Below, in pieces: positions 49,567 to 57,682 of a stretch of 64,000 nucleotides of DNA. The stretch is taken from contig NZ_AWUK01000014.1 in NCBI RefSeq assembly GCF_000499205.1, forward strand, positions 1 to 64,000, read 5' to 3'. This stretch comes from Paenibacillus sp. MAEPY2 (lineage in GTDB: Bacteria; Bacillota; Bacilli; Paenibacillales; Paenibacillaceae). Position 1 is the stretch's first letter. Each line of letters begins with the position of its first letter. Made by a program: the position numbers and the translations under genes. The notes beneath the pieces were generated by a model, which saw only the letters and a list, made by a program, of their open reading frames with translations, made no database searches and had not been told where the DNA came from.

Positions 49567-50525
49567 TGGTAATGCACTTTCCTTTCCACCCATTTGAACT
49601 GAATCAGGGTCAGCAGCATAATGACCGCGAACAGGATAAGTGCCTGCGCACTGCCCGTCCCGAATCGGAAATTAACGAATGCTTCCTGATAGATGGAATA
49701 GACGAATACATTGGTACTGTCCATCGGGCCGCCCCGGGTTAGAATGTTGATCTGACCAAATGATTGGAACGCACCAATGATCGATACTACGGTGACGAAA
49801 AACAGGGTTGGTGACAGCAACGGCATCGAGATTTTGCGAAAAGTAAGCAAAGGACCTGCGCCATCAATCTTTGCACTCTCATAAATTTCTTCCGGGATGC
49901 CCTGTAATCCACTGGACAAAATAATATAATTGAATCCGAGATTCATCCAAATCGTCATGATGGAAATCGATATTAACGCCCAATCCGGGCTGGTCAGCCA
50001 GGGAATCGGGTCAATTCCGACTTTTCCTAATAAATAATTCAGCATGCCCAAGGTCGGATGGAACAGAAACTTCCAGATGACCGCCGAAGAACCAACAGAT
50101 AACACCACAGGCAGAGAGAATACAAACTGAAACACGCGCATCCCCTTGAATCGGTTGTGGGTTAGTGCCGCCAGAATCAGAGCAGCGAGCATGCCCGTTG
50201 GCACGGTAAACAGGACGAACAACAGCGTTACTTTCATCCCCTGCAGGAACAATCCGGACTGGAATACCGCCTTAAAATTGTCCAGCCCCACATAAGCTGC
50301 AATCTGTCCGGTAGGGTCCGTGGAATGCATACTCAGGTACACCGATTTAAACATCGGATAAAACAGGAACACTGCGAATAAAAGCAGCGATGGTGCCAGG
50401 AAACCATAGGCCAGCATGTTTTCCCGCATCCGCTGCACACGCAGCGAAGCTGTCCGGCGCTGACTCGTATTGGATACGCGCCGTCTGGCAGCAGGCAAGC
50501 CGATCCGGTTGTCAAGCTCACTCAT
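49563..50525 (-). CDS. ABC permease, UgpA-like
   Basis: 320 aa with a basic N-terminus (ARRRVSNTSQRRTASLRVQRMR), six membrane segments and the EAA loop EEIYESAKIDGAGPLLTFRKISMPLLSPT (about 215-245). Together with the UgpE-like permease it forms the membrane channel. ATG 50525 follows AGGGGGAAGAAAATCCG. First gene of the ugpA-ugpE-ugpB-like operon. Confidence 0.93.
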   Translation of the reverse strand: MSELDNRIGLPAARRRVSNTSQRRTASLRVQRMRENMLAYGFLAPSLLLFAVFLFYPMFKSVYLSMHSTDPTGQIAAYVGLDNFKAVFQSGLFLQGMKVTLLFVLFTVPTGMLAALILAALTHNRFKGMRVFQFVFSLPVVLSVGSSAVIWKFLFHPTLGMLNYLLGKVGIDPIPWLTSPDWALISISIMTIWMNLGFNYIILSSGLQGIPEEIYESAKIDGAGPLLTFRKISMPLLSPTLFFVTVVSIIGAFQSFGQINILTRGGPMDSTNVFVYSIYQEAFVNFRFGTGSAQALILFAVIMLLTLIQFKWVERKVHYQ

Positions 50526-50578
50526 CGGATTTTCTTCCCCCTTGATCTACGCATTCGGTGTGTGAACTCATCACCCAC

Positions 50579-50606
50579 ATTATCTAGTGTAAAAGCCAAC
50601 TGTCAC
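50579..50606 (-). promoter_or_regulatory. Promoter of the ugp-like operon
   Basis: On the minus strand GTGACA (complement of 50601-50606), 16 bp, then GATAAT (complement of 50579-50584), 5/6 matches at each hexamer, about 55 bp before the ugpA-like start. Confidence 0.6.
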
Positions 50607-50707
50607 AGCAGCATCCGTTCTGAATCAACGCAGCGTTAATCGTGGACAAGTGGCTTTACCAAACAAAGGACATTAAATAGACTTCAAACCAGGGTCAGTG
50701 AACAGCA

Positions 50708-50753
50708 AAAAACCGCAAGGACTCCCTTGATTCGGGAATGTTCCTGCGGTTTT
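50708..50753 (-). terminator. Terminator of kimA
   Basis: AAAACCGCAAGGA pairs with TTCCTGCGGTTTT with an inner CCC/GGG pair, followed on the minus strand by GCTG. It lies about 170 bp past the kimA stop codon. The stretch between is AT-rich and gene-free. Confidence 0.65.
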
Positions 50754-50925
50754 GTCTGTAAAGAGAAGATGAACAAAAATTTGATATAAACTCAATAAAT
50801 TTTACATAAAACTGGATATTTAATGTTAACGCAAAATGTTCAGTTTAAATTTTATAATAAAATGGATGGATAGTAAGCAAATCACATACTTTTCTCATGC
50901 CATTGCCTATTGTAGATGAAGCCTT

Positions 50926-52749
50926 TTAACGATTGAGATGATACGGCACAGTCGTCACAATCACATCTTTATAGTTGATCAGATAGGCACGAATCATGAA
51001 GCTGGTCTGGTTATGCAGTACATTTTGCCACCAATGCTTGGTGATGAACTGTGGAATCAGAATGGTGATATGGTCCGTCTCGGCGGTTTTCCATTCCACG
51101 GTATCAATGAATTTCTTGAGCGGCCCCATAATGCTGCGGTATCTCGATTTAATCACAACCAGACGAACGCCAGGATTCCACTCCTCCCACTTCTGCTCCA
51201 TTTTCCGAATCGCTTCATCATCAAACCCGATATACAAGGCAACCACCTGGTCAGACATCGTCTGCGCGTAACTGATCGTGTTCATCACGACTCGTGTAAT
51301 GCCAGCCACCGGAATAACGATGGTATTGCCCTTTCTCACCGGTTTCTCCAGCTTGATATCAATTCGCAATTCATCTGCGATGTTGCAATAATGACGGTGA
51401 ATGCGCATGAATACATAGACGACGAGCGGCAGGAAAATAAAGATAACCCATGTTTGCGTGAACTTGGTGAAAATAAAAATCAATGTAATCGACAAAGTGG
51501 TCAGCATACCAATTGTATTGACGAGCAGCTTCACGCCCCAGCCGGACGGTTTGACTTTGATCCAGCGAATCATCATGCCCAGCTGCGACAGCGTGAATGG
51601 AATGAACACACCCACTGCGTAGAGCGGTATCAGGCTTTCTGTGTTTCCTTTGAATCCGACAACCAGCAAGGCGGACATTACACTGAGAAAAATAATACCG
51701 TTCGAGAAGCCGAGGCGGTCTCCTCTAACCATAAACATATGCGGCATATATTTATCCTTTGCCATCATAAAGGACAGCAGCGGAAAAGCGGAATACGCCG
51801 TATTGGCTGCCAGAAACAGGATCAGTGCCGTTACACCCTGAATAATAAAATACATTGTACCCCTGCCAAACGTGGCTTCGGCAATCTGGGAAATGACTGT
51901 GGCTTTGGGATCAGGCTTTACCCCGTAAACATAAGCAAGTAACGTGATACCGATAAACATGGCTCCTAGTATACATCCCATCAGCATCAAGGTTCCTGCT
52001 GCATTTTTCTCGGCAGGCTGCTTAAAGTTCGGAATCGCGTTACTCACTGCCTCAACTCCGGTCAAGGCGGAACATCCCGAGCTGAATGCCTTCAGCAACA
52101 GAAACAGACTCACATGAGACATCGTCGTTCCGAATTCAGGGGCCGCAGCTTCCATGCCACCAGCGAGAAATTTGATGCCCCCGGATATAATCAGAATCGC
52201 AATGGAAAAGATAAACAGATATATGGGGATCGCCAGCACGGAAGCAGATTCCGTCACTCCCCGCAAATTCATAATCGTCAGAAACACAATCATGATCAAT
52301 GCAATGATTATGCTGTAATCATGAAGAATCGGAAAAGCAGATGTAATCGCATCGGTCCCTGCAGACGAACTTACCGCAACCGTCAGAATATAATCGACCA
52401 GCAAAGATCCTCCGGCAATCAGGCTCGGAGCCGTACCGAGATTATCCTTGGCAACGATATACGCGCCGCCTCCTGTTGGATAAGCAAAAATCGTCTGGCG
52501 GTAGGAAAAAATTAAAATGACGAGTAATCCCAACACGGCGATGGAGATTGGAACAGAGTACCACAAGGCCGCGACTCCGGCCGCAATGAGCACCAGTAAG
52601 ATCTGCTCCGTACCGTAGGCAACGGACGATAGGGCATCGGAGGACAGGATGGCGAGTGCCTTCCATTTCCCCAATTTTTCTGCATCCAATTCAGCCGATT
52701 TCATAGGCTTGCCTATTAAGATTCTCTTCATTTTGCCAAGCATGATCAT
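50926..52749 (-). CDS. kimA: KimA-type potassium importer (APC/KUP-like)
   Basis: 607 aa, the same length as B. subtilis KimA (YdaO) as I recall. Strongly matching segments: LSSDALSSVAYGTEQILLVL (about 36-55), TIFAYPTGGGAYIVAKDNLG, GGSLLVDYILTVAVSSSAGTDAITSAFP, LLLKAFSSGCSALTGVEAVSNAIP and a soluble C-terminal domain ending ATLPYHLNR-like VTTVPYHLNR. KimA is a high-affinity K+/H+ symporter, controlled in Bacillus by c-di-AMP via the ydaO riboswitch and by direct binding. About 12 membrane segments. ATG 52749 follows GGAAGGAAGTT. Confidence 0.93.
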   Translation of the reverse strand: MIMLGKMKRILIGKPMKSAELDAEKLGKWKALAILSSDALSSVAYGTEQILLVLIAAGVAALWYSVPISIAVLGLLVILIFSYRQTIFAYPTGGGAYIVAKDNLGTAPSLIAGGSLLVDYILTVAVSSSAGTDAITSAFPILHDYSIIIALIMIVFLTIMNLRGVTESASVLAIPIYLFIFSIAILIISGGIKFLAGGMEAAAPEFGTTMSHVSLFLLLKAFSSGCSALTGVEAVSNAIPNFKQPAEKNAAGTLMLMGCILGAMFIGITLLAYVYGVKPDPKATVISQIAEATFGRGTMYFIIQGVTALILFLAANTAYSAFPLLSFMMAKDKYMPHMFMVRGDRLGFSNGIIFLSVMSALLVVGFKGNTESLIPLYAVGVFIPFTLSQLGMMIRWIKVKPSGWGVKLLVNTIGMLTTLSITLIFIFTKFTQTWVIFIFLPLVVYVFMRIHRHYCNIADELRIDIKLEKPVRKGNTIVIPVAGITRVVMNTISYAQTMSDQVVALYIGFDDEAIRKMEQKWEEWNPGVRLVVIKSRYRSIMGPLKKFIDTVEWKTAETDHITILIPQFITKHWWQNVLHNQTSFMIRAYLINYKDVIVTTVPYHLNR

Positions 52750-52784
52750 AACTTCCTTCCATCAATCATCTGTGAAGCATTGTT

Positions 52785-52813
52785 ATTATGCAAAATCGCT
52801 GAGGCATTGACAA
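52785..52813 (-). promoter_or_regulatory. kimA promoter, without a visible c-di-AMP riboswitch
   Basis: TTGTCA (complement of 52808-52813), 17 bp, then CATAAT (complement of 52785-52790). The transcript leader would be only about 30 nt. No ydaO-type c-di-AMP riboswitch motif is seen between 52750 and 53027. Confidence 0.65.
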
Positions 52814-52948
52814 TACGTCATTTCACCTGAATTTCGCCAGCGTGTGATAATTCATTCTACGATTCAATAATCGATAACAAAGCCGCACTTTATTAGATTT
52901 TTGAACTTTTTTGAACCAAAACGGCGTTTGTTCGCCGAAAAAAAGGAA

Positions 52949-52979
52949 ATGGCCTTCGGTTTAATAAACCAAAGACCAT
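52949..52979 (-). terminator. Terminator of rhaD
   Basis: ATGGCCTTCGGTTTA pairs with TAAACCAAAGACCAT with two C/A mismatches. On the minus strand it is followed by TTTCCTTTTTTT. It is 50 bp past the rhaD stop codon. Confidence 0.75.
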
Positions 52980-53027
52980 TCATATTAGGCTGTGTTGGAA
53001 CTCATTCTTTTATACGATCTCGATTCG

Positions 53028-53885
53028 TTAAACCTCCGTGCCCAATATACCAGGACGTGGAGTGACACCGAAAGCCTGAGCTAATGTAGCTAGCTGCTGA
53101 TCCGTAATTCGCTGTCTGATCTCATGATCTGCAACCAGCATATACACCTGGGCCGCCTTCTCAATGGTCTCTATAAGACCAAAGGCTTCATCAATCGTTG
53201 TACCTGTTCCAAAAATCCCATGCTGCGGCCAGATAACCGCGTGGTATTCCTTCATTTTTTCAGCCGTTTTTCGTCCGATTTCATTCGATCCAGGCACCAT
53301 CCACGGAATAATACCAACGCCGTCAGGAAATACAACAACGCATTCCGTACACATCTGCCACAGCGTCTTTGTAAATTTCATTTCATCCAACTCATGGATA
53401 AAGGTCATCGCCAGCACGTGAGTCGCATGGTTATGCATGACAACCCGATGGTTCGGGTCCACTTTCAAACGTTCGATATGACTCATAAAATGCGTAGGCA
53501 ATTCACTCGTCGGGCTCGCTCCCGACTTCAGACCCCACAGCACCTCAAGCTCCTGTCCATCCTTCGAGACACGCAGCAATCCCAGATTGCTCTCCGGATC
53601 AGCCAGCACATTTTTGAAATATTTGCCCGAAGCGGTCACGATAACATACTTGCCTGCCAGCTCCTGCATCGAAAAGGCAGGTTTGATCTTGCGGATCACA
53701 TGGTTGATATCAATATATTGGGCGACGTCCTCTTCCTCCAGCAAATAGCTGACATTGCCGCCATTGCGCTCATCCCATCCATTTTTCCACATATGTTGAG
53801 TAATCTCCGCCATCTCACGGACAAATGGGATATGGAATCCAGCAGCCTGCGTAGTTTCATTGGTAAGGGTCACGTTCATCATCAT
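53028..53885 (-). CDS. rhaD: Rhamnulose-1-phosphate aldolase
   Basis: 285 aa class II aldolase/adducin family. It cleaves L-rhamnulose-1-phosphate to dihydroxyacetone phosphate and lactaldehyde. Zinc ligands appear as HNHATH (near residue 150) with a later His in [23 protein letters not shown] is the phosphate-binding loop region. Three ATGs in a row (53885, 53882, 53879) follow AAGGAGAGA; spacing favours the second or third. It stands alone with its own strong promoter and terminator; the rest of a rhamnose pathway is not in the window. Confidence 0.94.
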   Translation of the reverse strand: MMMNVTLTNETTQAAGFHIPFVREMAEITQHMWKNGWDERNGGNVSYLLEEEDVAQYIDINHVIRKIKPAFSMQELAGKYVIVTASGKYFKNVLADPESNLGLLRVSKDGQELEVLWGLKSGASPTSELPTHFMSHIERLKVDPNHRVVMHNHATHVLAMTFIHELDEMKFTKTLWQMCTECVVVFPDGVGIIPWMVPGSNEIGRKTAEKMKEYHAVIWPQHGIFGTGTTIDEAFGLIETIEKAAQVYMLVADHEIRQRITDQQLATLAQAFGVTPRPGILGTEV

Positions 53886-53948
53886 TCTCTCCTTAGGTTA
53901 AAAATAGAATGGCTGTCACGTACATAGTAAGTTCCTTTTTTCACATTC

Positions 53949-53978
53949 ATTATACCTTTGTTTATCTTTATAAGTCAA
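53949..53978 (-). promoter_or_regulatory. rhaD promoter
   Basis: TTGACT (complement of 53973-53978), 18 bp, then TATAAT (complement of 53949-53954). Just upstream on the same strand lies a run of CAAACA-like repeats (complement of about 54003-54024), a possible regulator site. Confidence 0.75.
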
Positions 53979-54047
53979 TAATACACAGATATATATATTA
54001 ATTTGTTTTTGTTTGTGTTTGTTTTATGTATTTTTTATAAAATAAAA

Positions 54048-54157
54048 CAAAAAAATACCTCACCGGCGTCCGGCGAGGTCAGTCACACATCTATCTAACA
54101 CGAGAAGGGGTTTACAAGAATAATCTTACCTCTGCTACCTTAATAGAAGCTGAAAAT
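54048..54157 (-). ncRNA. Putative structured RNA, copy A, ending in an intrinsic terminator
   Basis: On the minus strand the segment ends in a hairpin CCTC-CCGG/CCGG-GAGG (54058-54078) followed by TATTTTTTTG. The 77 nt before it (54081-54157) are about 90% identical to 57067-57143. Inside lies a small hairpin UAAGA/UCUUG (54115-54128) whose loop differs between copies while the stem does not. A C-rich stretch ACCCCUUCU follows, complementary to the Shine-Dalgarno consensus AGAAGGGG. No confident promoter was found. It may be a small regulatory RNA or a leader/3' UTR; I do not recognise it as a named family. Confidence 0.6.
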
Positions 54158-54218
54158 GAAATAAAAAAACGATGAAAACCCATTTACCAAATAATTACGG
54201 TCACCGCTTCTATCCATC

Positions 54219-54261
54219 CATTCAGGCTATACATTTAAAGACTTTGAGCTGGCCTGAATGT
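54219..54261 (-). terminator. Terminator-like hairpin past the GNAT gene
   Basis: CATTCAGGC (54219-54227) and GCCTGAATG (54253-54261) are exact inverted copies around a 25-nt loop, 10 bp past the stop codon of the acetyltransferase. No clear T-run, so termination is uncertain. Confidence 0.4.
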
Positions 54262-54271
54262 GTAAAGGATT

Positions 54272-54820
54272 CTACTCCCTTTTCAGCAAATAGGACGGAT
54301 GCATCAACCCTGTCGGTTCATAGCGCTCGTCGCCTACATATTCAAAGCCCAGCTTGGACAGCATGTGACGGGATGCCTCATTGTCCGGATGATGCCCGGC
54401 AAACAGCGCTTTAACCTTCAATTCTTCAAATGCATAATCAATCACCGCCCGTGCAGCCTCCATCGCATAACCCTTGCCCCAGTAGTCTCTGGTAAGATGA
54501 AATCCCAGTTCATATATGTTTTCTTCCGGAGAATACGGGCGTAAGCCACAGCAACCCACAAACACTCCCGATTCCTTCTCAAAGAGAGGCCAGTATTGCA
54601 CCTCCGCTTCCTCCTGCCTTTTTATTTCTTGCGTCAGCCGAGCTTCTACTTCATCCTCACTCAAAAATCCCTTGCTGCTGATCCACTTCGTTACCTCATG
54701 ATCTCCCCATAGAGCAAATGCCAGGGCACGGTCTTCTTCATTCCAAATCGAGAATACAAGCCGCTCCGTTTCAAGAAACGTTGTTCTTTCCATTCTATCG
54801 GTTTCATTTGTTCTATCCAT
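54272..54820 (-). CDS. GNAT acetyltransferase (RimJ/RimL type)
   Basis: 182 aa. The N-terminal FLETERLVFSIWNEEDRALAF is typical of the RimJ/RimL group, which acetylates ribosomal proteins or other amines. The acetyl-CoA binding segment is YWGKGYAMEAARAVIDYAFEE (about 115-135), followed by NEASRHMLSKLGFEYVGD. ATG 54820 follows CAGGAGGTTATTGGATT. It lies between the two putative RNA copies. Substrate unknown. Confidence 0.85.
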   Translation of the reverse strand: MDRTNETDRMERTTFLETERLVFSIWNEEDRALAFALWGDHEVTKWISSKGFLSEDEVEARLTQEIKRQEEAEVQYWPLFEKESGVFVGCCGLRPYSPEENIYELGFHLTRDYWGKGYAMEAARAVIDYAFEELKVKALFAGHHPDNEASRHMLSKLGFEYVGDERYEPTGLMHPSYLLKRE

Positions 54821-55001
54821 AATCCAATAACCTCCTGTTTCACAACATCAGTCTGCGTACCATTCCTAATATAAATAATCGAATTGCAGCCTGTGTAAAC
54901 AAAAATATGATCTAAACCTATTATATCACTGGAGTTGCACATACAAATTTCAGAGACTGCTTCTTGGTTGAATCGATATAATGCAGCAATAAAAAGAAAA
55001 A

Positions 55002-55033
55002 AACCTCTGCGGACAACATGTCCGACAGAGGTT
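55002..55033 (-). terminator. Terminator of the 95-aa gene
   Basis: AACCTCTGCGGACA pairs with TGTCCGACAGAGGTT over a short loop, followed by T-rich bases on the minus strand. It lies 20 bp past the stop codon. Confidence 0.8.
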
Positions 55034-55053
55034 CTCAAAGCTCCCTGATTTCA

Positions 55054-55341
55054 TTAGAAATCAGATGTTGCGATCTGAATCGTGCCTGTTGAAGCACCTG
55101 CGGGAGTAGTCAGCAGTGCAGCTACGAGCAGCAAGTCAACAGACAACGTAAGGCTGTTGCCAGTAGGGATCATATACGTGATCACTGGAGCGTTAACACG
55201 AGTTACAACCAGGTCTACCGGAAAAGGACCAAAATTGTTCACTGTGATGCTGGCATTCGTGCCTCCAGCAAGGTTTTCATAATACGATTTACCCACACTA
55301 GCCGCTAAGGCATAAAATTGTTGCGGTAAAAGGATGGCCAT
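55054..55341 (-). CDS. Small beta-rich protein with a very strong ribosome site
   Basis: 95 aa. An N-terminal MAILLPQQFYALAASVGKSYYENLAGG is followed by alternating hydrophobic strands (ASITVNNFGPFPVDLVVTR, VITYMIPTGNSLTLSVDLLL, GTIQIATSDF) as in small jelly-roll proteins. I see a loose resemblance to DUF3992/endospore-appendage subunits but cannot confirm it. AAAGGAGGTGA before ATG 55341 is an almost perfect anti-Shine-Dalgarno match, so expression is probably high. No Cys, no signal peptide. Function unknown. Confidence 0.7.
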   Translation of the reverse strand: MAILLPQQFYALAASVGKSYYENLAGGTNASITVNNFGPFPVDLVVTRVNAPVITYMIPTGNSLTLSVDLLLVAALLTTPAGASTGTIQIATSDF

Positions 55342-55457
55342 GGAAATCACCTCCTTTCGGCTTGGATACCGTATTCTATGTATGAAATCTATGAATGTAA
55401 CGGTGAAGTGACCGTGTGATAACGTACATTTTGATAGAGGTGCTAGATTTACAAATC

Positions 55458-55488
55458 AAAAAGCCCCACCAGATCATCCGGCGGAGCC
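55458..55488 (-). terminator. Terminator of the AraC-DinB operon
   Basis: GGCTCCGCC and GGTGGGGCT (minus strand) pair with wobbles around GGATGATCT, followed by TTTTTGATTT. It lies about 30 bp past the dinB stop codon. Confidence 0.6.
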
Positions 55489-55518
55489 AATGACACACAA
55501 ACTCATTTTCTAAGATTC

Positions 55519-56007
55519 TTACGCATAAAGCATAAAAAAGTTCAACTCATGTCCCTGCTGTTTGAGATAATTATAAAGCTGTGAACGGTGATGGAATACA
55601 TGCGTTAGCGTTTCTATTTGCCATTGGACTTGCAAATGACCATGCTCCATATAGAATGCTTTAGTTGAGCGGTTCAGCAGATCTTCTTCGCTTAATGAAA
55701 GGATATACGCTTTGTAGGCTTCCAAATTGGCCCAGAGAGTTGACTCCAGCTTTTCAATATCTTCGATCCCTGACAGACTATTCTCCACCACGCCTACCTC
55801 TGCTTCGCCTTCCTCCTGCATAATCGCAAGGTCCGATGCCGTAATCTGAATAAAATGATGGACCAGTTCCACCAGTGAACGCATATTGTCCTGTGGGCGG
55901 TAAGCCCAATCCTCCGGACGAATCAAGCGGATCAGGCTAGCCCCCGTACGCACGCCCGTCTCCAATTCACTTAACAGATGATCTCTGATTTGCAATGTTC
56001 CATTCAT
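55519..56007 (-). CDS. DinB family protein
   Basis: 162 aa four-helix-bundle DinB/YfiT-like protein. The three metal-binding histidines are visible as VELVHHF (near residue 49) and LTHVFHHRSQLY (near 135). Family members are putative thiol-dependent metal enzymes, some linked to bacillithiol or mycothiol. ATG 56007 follows AAAGGAGATATC. It is 27 bp downstream of the AraC-family gene, so they form an operon and the regulator may control the enzyme. Confidence 0.9.
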   Translation of the reverse strand: MNGTLQIRDHLLSELETGVRTGASLIRLIRPEDWAYRPQDNMRSLVELVHHFIQITASDLAIMQEEGEAEVGVVENSLSGIEDIEKLESTLWANLEAYKAYILSLSEEDLLNRSTKAFYMEHGHLQVQWQIETLTHVFHHRSQLYNYLKQQGHELNFFMLYA

Positions 56008-56034
56008 ATATGATATCTCCTTTACTATTCATTC

Positions 56035-56967
56035 TCACCATTCAGTATAAACGAGAGGGACAACCGGGTTATTGTACAAATCGGACAACATTCGTTGATG
56101 TTCTTTGGCAGCAGTGAGCGGGGTTTCTCCATAGAACTTACGAAATTGACGAATCAGATGGGCTTGGTCAAAGAAACCATGATTCAGGGCCAGTGCTACC
56201 CCATCTGCCGTATGCCCCTGATGAATACTGCCCAGGACACGGTGAAAACGAACGACCTCGCTGAATCGCTTTGGACTGACTCCAATCCATTCAGCAAACT
56301 TCCGATGCAGCTGGCGTTCACTGACAACCTCTCGCATCGCCAGCTCTCTGACGCTCATACGGCCCCCATCCTTAAAAATGCGGTGAAGCACGTTTTTCAT
56401 CAAATCATGCTCATATGTATTGGGTTGCAAGGATAGCGGACTCAGATAGGTATTCATCACCTGTACTCGTTCTTTAAAGCTTTTCGTTCCAGCCATCCGC
56501 TCCTGAAGCTCACTCAGCTCGACTGGCCAACATTCATGAAGTGGAATTCGTCTATCCGTAAATTCCTCCAACGGCAAACCGTGAAAAACATATGCTCCAC
56601 CTGGGAAAAAGCGCACCCCAAATGTGTAATCGGCAGAAGCAGGCGCATCAGACGGCCCTGGTACAGCAAACGGATGCGTATAGTTGCCACAGTAACCATA
56701 AGAATGCAACGAACCGACCGAGTCGTATGTAATCAGCATGTCCGTGCAGCCATCCGGCAATACCCGGGCAGGCACAGACATATCAGGCTGAACGATACCT
56801 CCATCCATATCAGGTTTCTTCGAAGACTGTAGAATCAAACCGGATTCCCAATAACAAGCTACATGAGCCATCAGGGATGCAGAAGGTATTTGCTCCATGT
56901 AATACGTGTGCCTACCTGTCCCATTCATTTGAATGGGTCTGAACATCGGATGCAGACTGGAGTCCAC
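56035..56967 (-). CDS. AraC-family regulator with DUF6597-like N-terminus
   Basis: 310 aa from the GTG at 56967. The N-terminal half (about 20-170) resembles DUF6597 (VACYWESGLIL, VLPDGCTDMLITYDSVGSLH, YTFGVRFFPGGAYVFHGLP). The C-terminal AraC HTH pair (about 205-300) includes SVRELAMREVVSERQLHRKFAEWIGVSPKRFSEVVRFHR. GTG 56967 is preferred over ATG 56991 because GGAGG is 8 bp upstream. It is first of an operon with dinB. Its 5' region contains putative RNA copy B just upstream. Confidence 0.88.
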   Translation of the reverse strand: MDSSLHPMFRPIQMNGTGRHTYYMEQIPSASLMAHVACYWESGLILQSSKKPDMDGGIVQPDMSVPARVLPDGCTDMLITYDSVGSLHSYGYCGNYTHPFAVPGPSDAPASADYTFGVRFFPGGAYVFHGLPLEEFTDRRIPLHECWPVELSELQERMAGTKSFKERVQVMNTYLSPLSLQPNTYEHDLMKNVLHRIFKDGGRMSVRELAMREVVSERQLHRKFAEWIGVSPKRFSEVVRFHRVLGSIHQGHTADGVALALNHGFFDQAHLIRQFRKFYGETPLTAAKEHQRMLSDLYNNPVVPLVYTEW

Positions 56968-57031
56968 GAACCATCCCTCCGTTATTAGCATTTATGTATT
57001 CATCTATCATACCATCAACCGCTGAAATGAG

Positions 57032-57145
57032 AAAAAAAGTACCCCGCCGGAGGATCCGACGGGGCTAGTCACACATCTATTTAACACGAGAAGGGGTTTA
57101 CAAGACTTATCTTACCCCTGCTACCTTAATGGAATCTGAAATGGA
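57032..57145 (-). ncRNA. Putative structured RNA, copy B, ending in an intrinsic terminator
   Basis: The segment ends on the minus strand in a hairpin CCCCG-CGG/CCG-CGGGG (57042-57064) followed by TACTTTTTTTC. The conserved block is 57067-57143. Compared with copy A the terminator stem has paired changes (CCTC/GAGG to CCCC/GGGG), so base pairing is kept. UAAGA/UCUUG hairpin at 57101-57114. It ends about 65 bp before the AraC gene, so it could be a leader attenuator of that gene or an independent small RNA. Here AGGGGU and ACCCCU can pair perfectly around the small hairpin. Confidence 0.6.
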
Positions 57146-57368
57146 GATGAAAAGAACATCAAAAATTCAACAGCTCCGGCAGACTGATTGTGAGAACGTA
57201 TCGCATCATTTGTAAAATAAATGGAAGAAATAATCTTACAAGATGACCTATTGACATGTGTTCTGCCTCATAAAGATTTACCAAATGAACAGATTTCTGG
57301 TCAAACGCCCAGTCGTTTGGGTGGGCCATTGCATAGAATGCCCTATAAATGATTTGGGAGGTTTTACT

Positions 57369-57641
57369 TTGAATAATTATCCAATGATGCATCATATGGC
57401 TAACTCGCCTTATATGCAGCAAATGCACCACATGCCTCATAATATTGTGGTTCACCCAGTAGATCATTGCGTAGTCGAGAGTCTGATGGCCCTGGTGGGA
57501 AAAGTGGTTATCCTGGAAACAACTCGCGGCAGACTTGATGGATGCGTCGTCGCTGTTAAGCATGATCATGTTGTACTGGAGGAAAGAAACAAAAAATTCT
57601 TAGTACGTATTGCCGAAATCGTCTGGATCATGCCTGATTAA
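57369..57641 (+). CDS. DUF2642-like small protein (YuzF-type)
   Basis: 90 aa. The conserved part is VVHPVDHCVVESLMALVGKVVILETTRGRLDGCVVAVKHDHVVLEE, a DUF2642-style SH3-like fold found in spore-former small proteins such as B. subtilis YuzF. The N-terminus is rich in Met, His and Pro (NNYPMMHHMANSPYMQQMHHMPHN). TTG 57369 is chosen because GGGAGG lies 8 bp upstream; a longer frame begins at 57258 without one. TTGACA at 57251-57256 may be its -35 box. Function unknown, perhaps spore-related. Confidence 0.8.
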   Translation: MNNYPMMHHMANSPYMQQMHHMPHNIVVHPVDHCVVESLMALVGKVVILETTRGRLDGCVVAVKHDHVVLEERNKKFLVRIAEIVWIMPD

Positions 57642-57682
57642 ACAGAGATTGAGGTAATAACGAACCGAAGGCAACTACAAAG

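Noticed and set aside
52750..53027. c-di-AMP (ydaO) riboswitch before kimA
   Set aside because: No matching conserved segments on the minus strand.
54081..54157. Small protein on the plus strand of the RNA element (GAGAAGGGG followed by a short frame)
   Set aside because: The open frame has no start codon at the right spacing, and the terminator polarity is the other way.
57159..57569. 136-aa frame on the minus strand opposite the DUF2642 gene
   Set aside because: It is a shadow of the plus-strand gene, rich in His and Met from the opposite frame, with no ribosome site.
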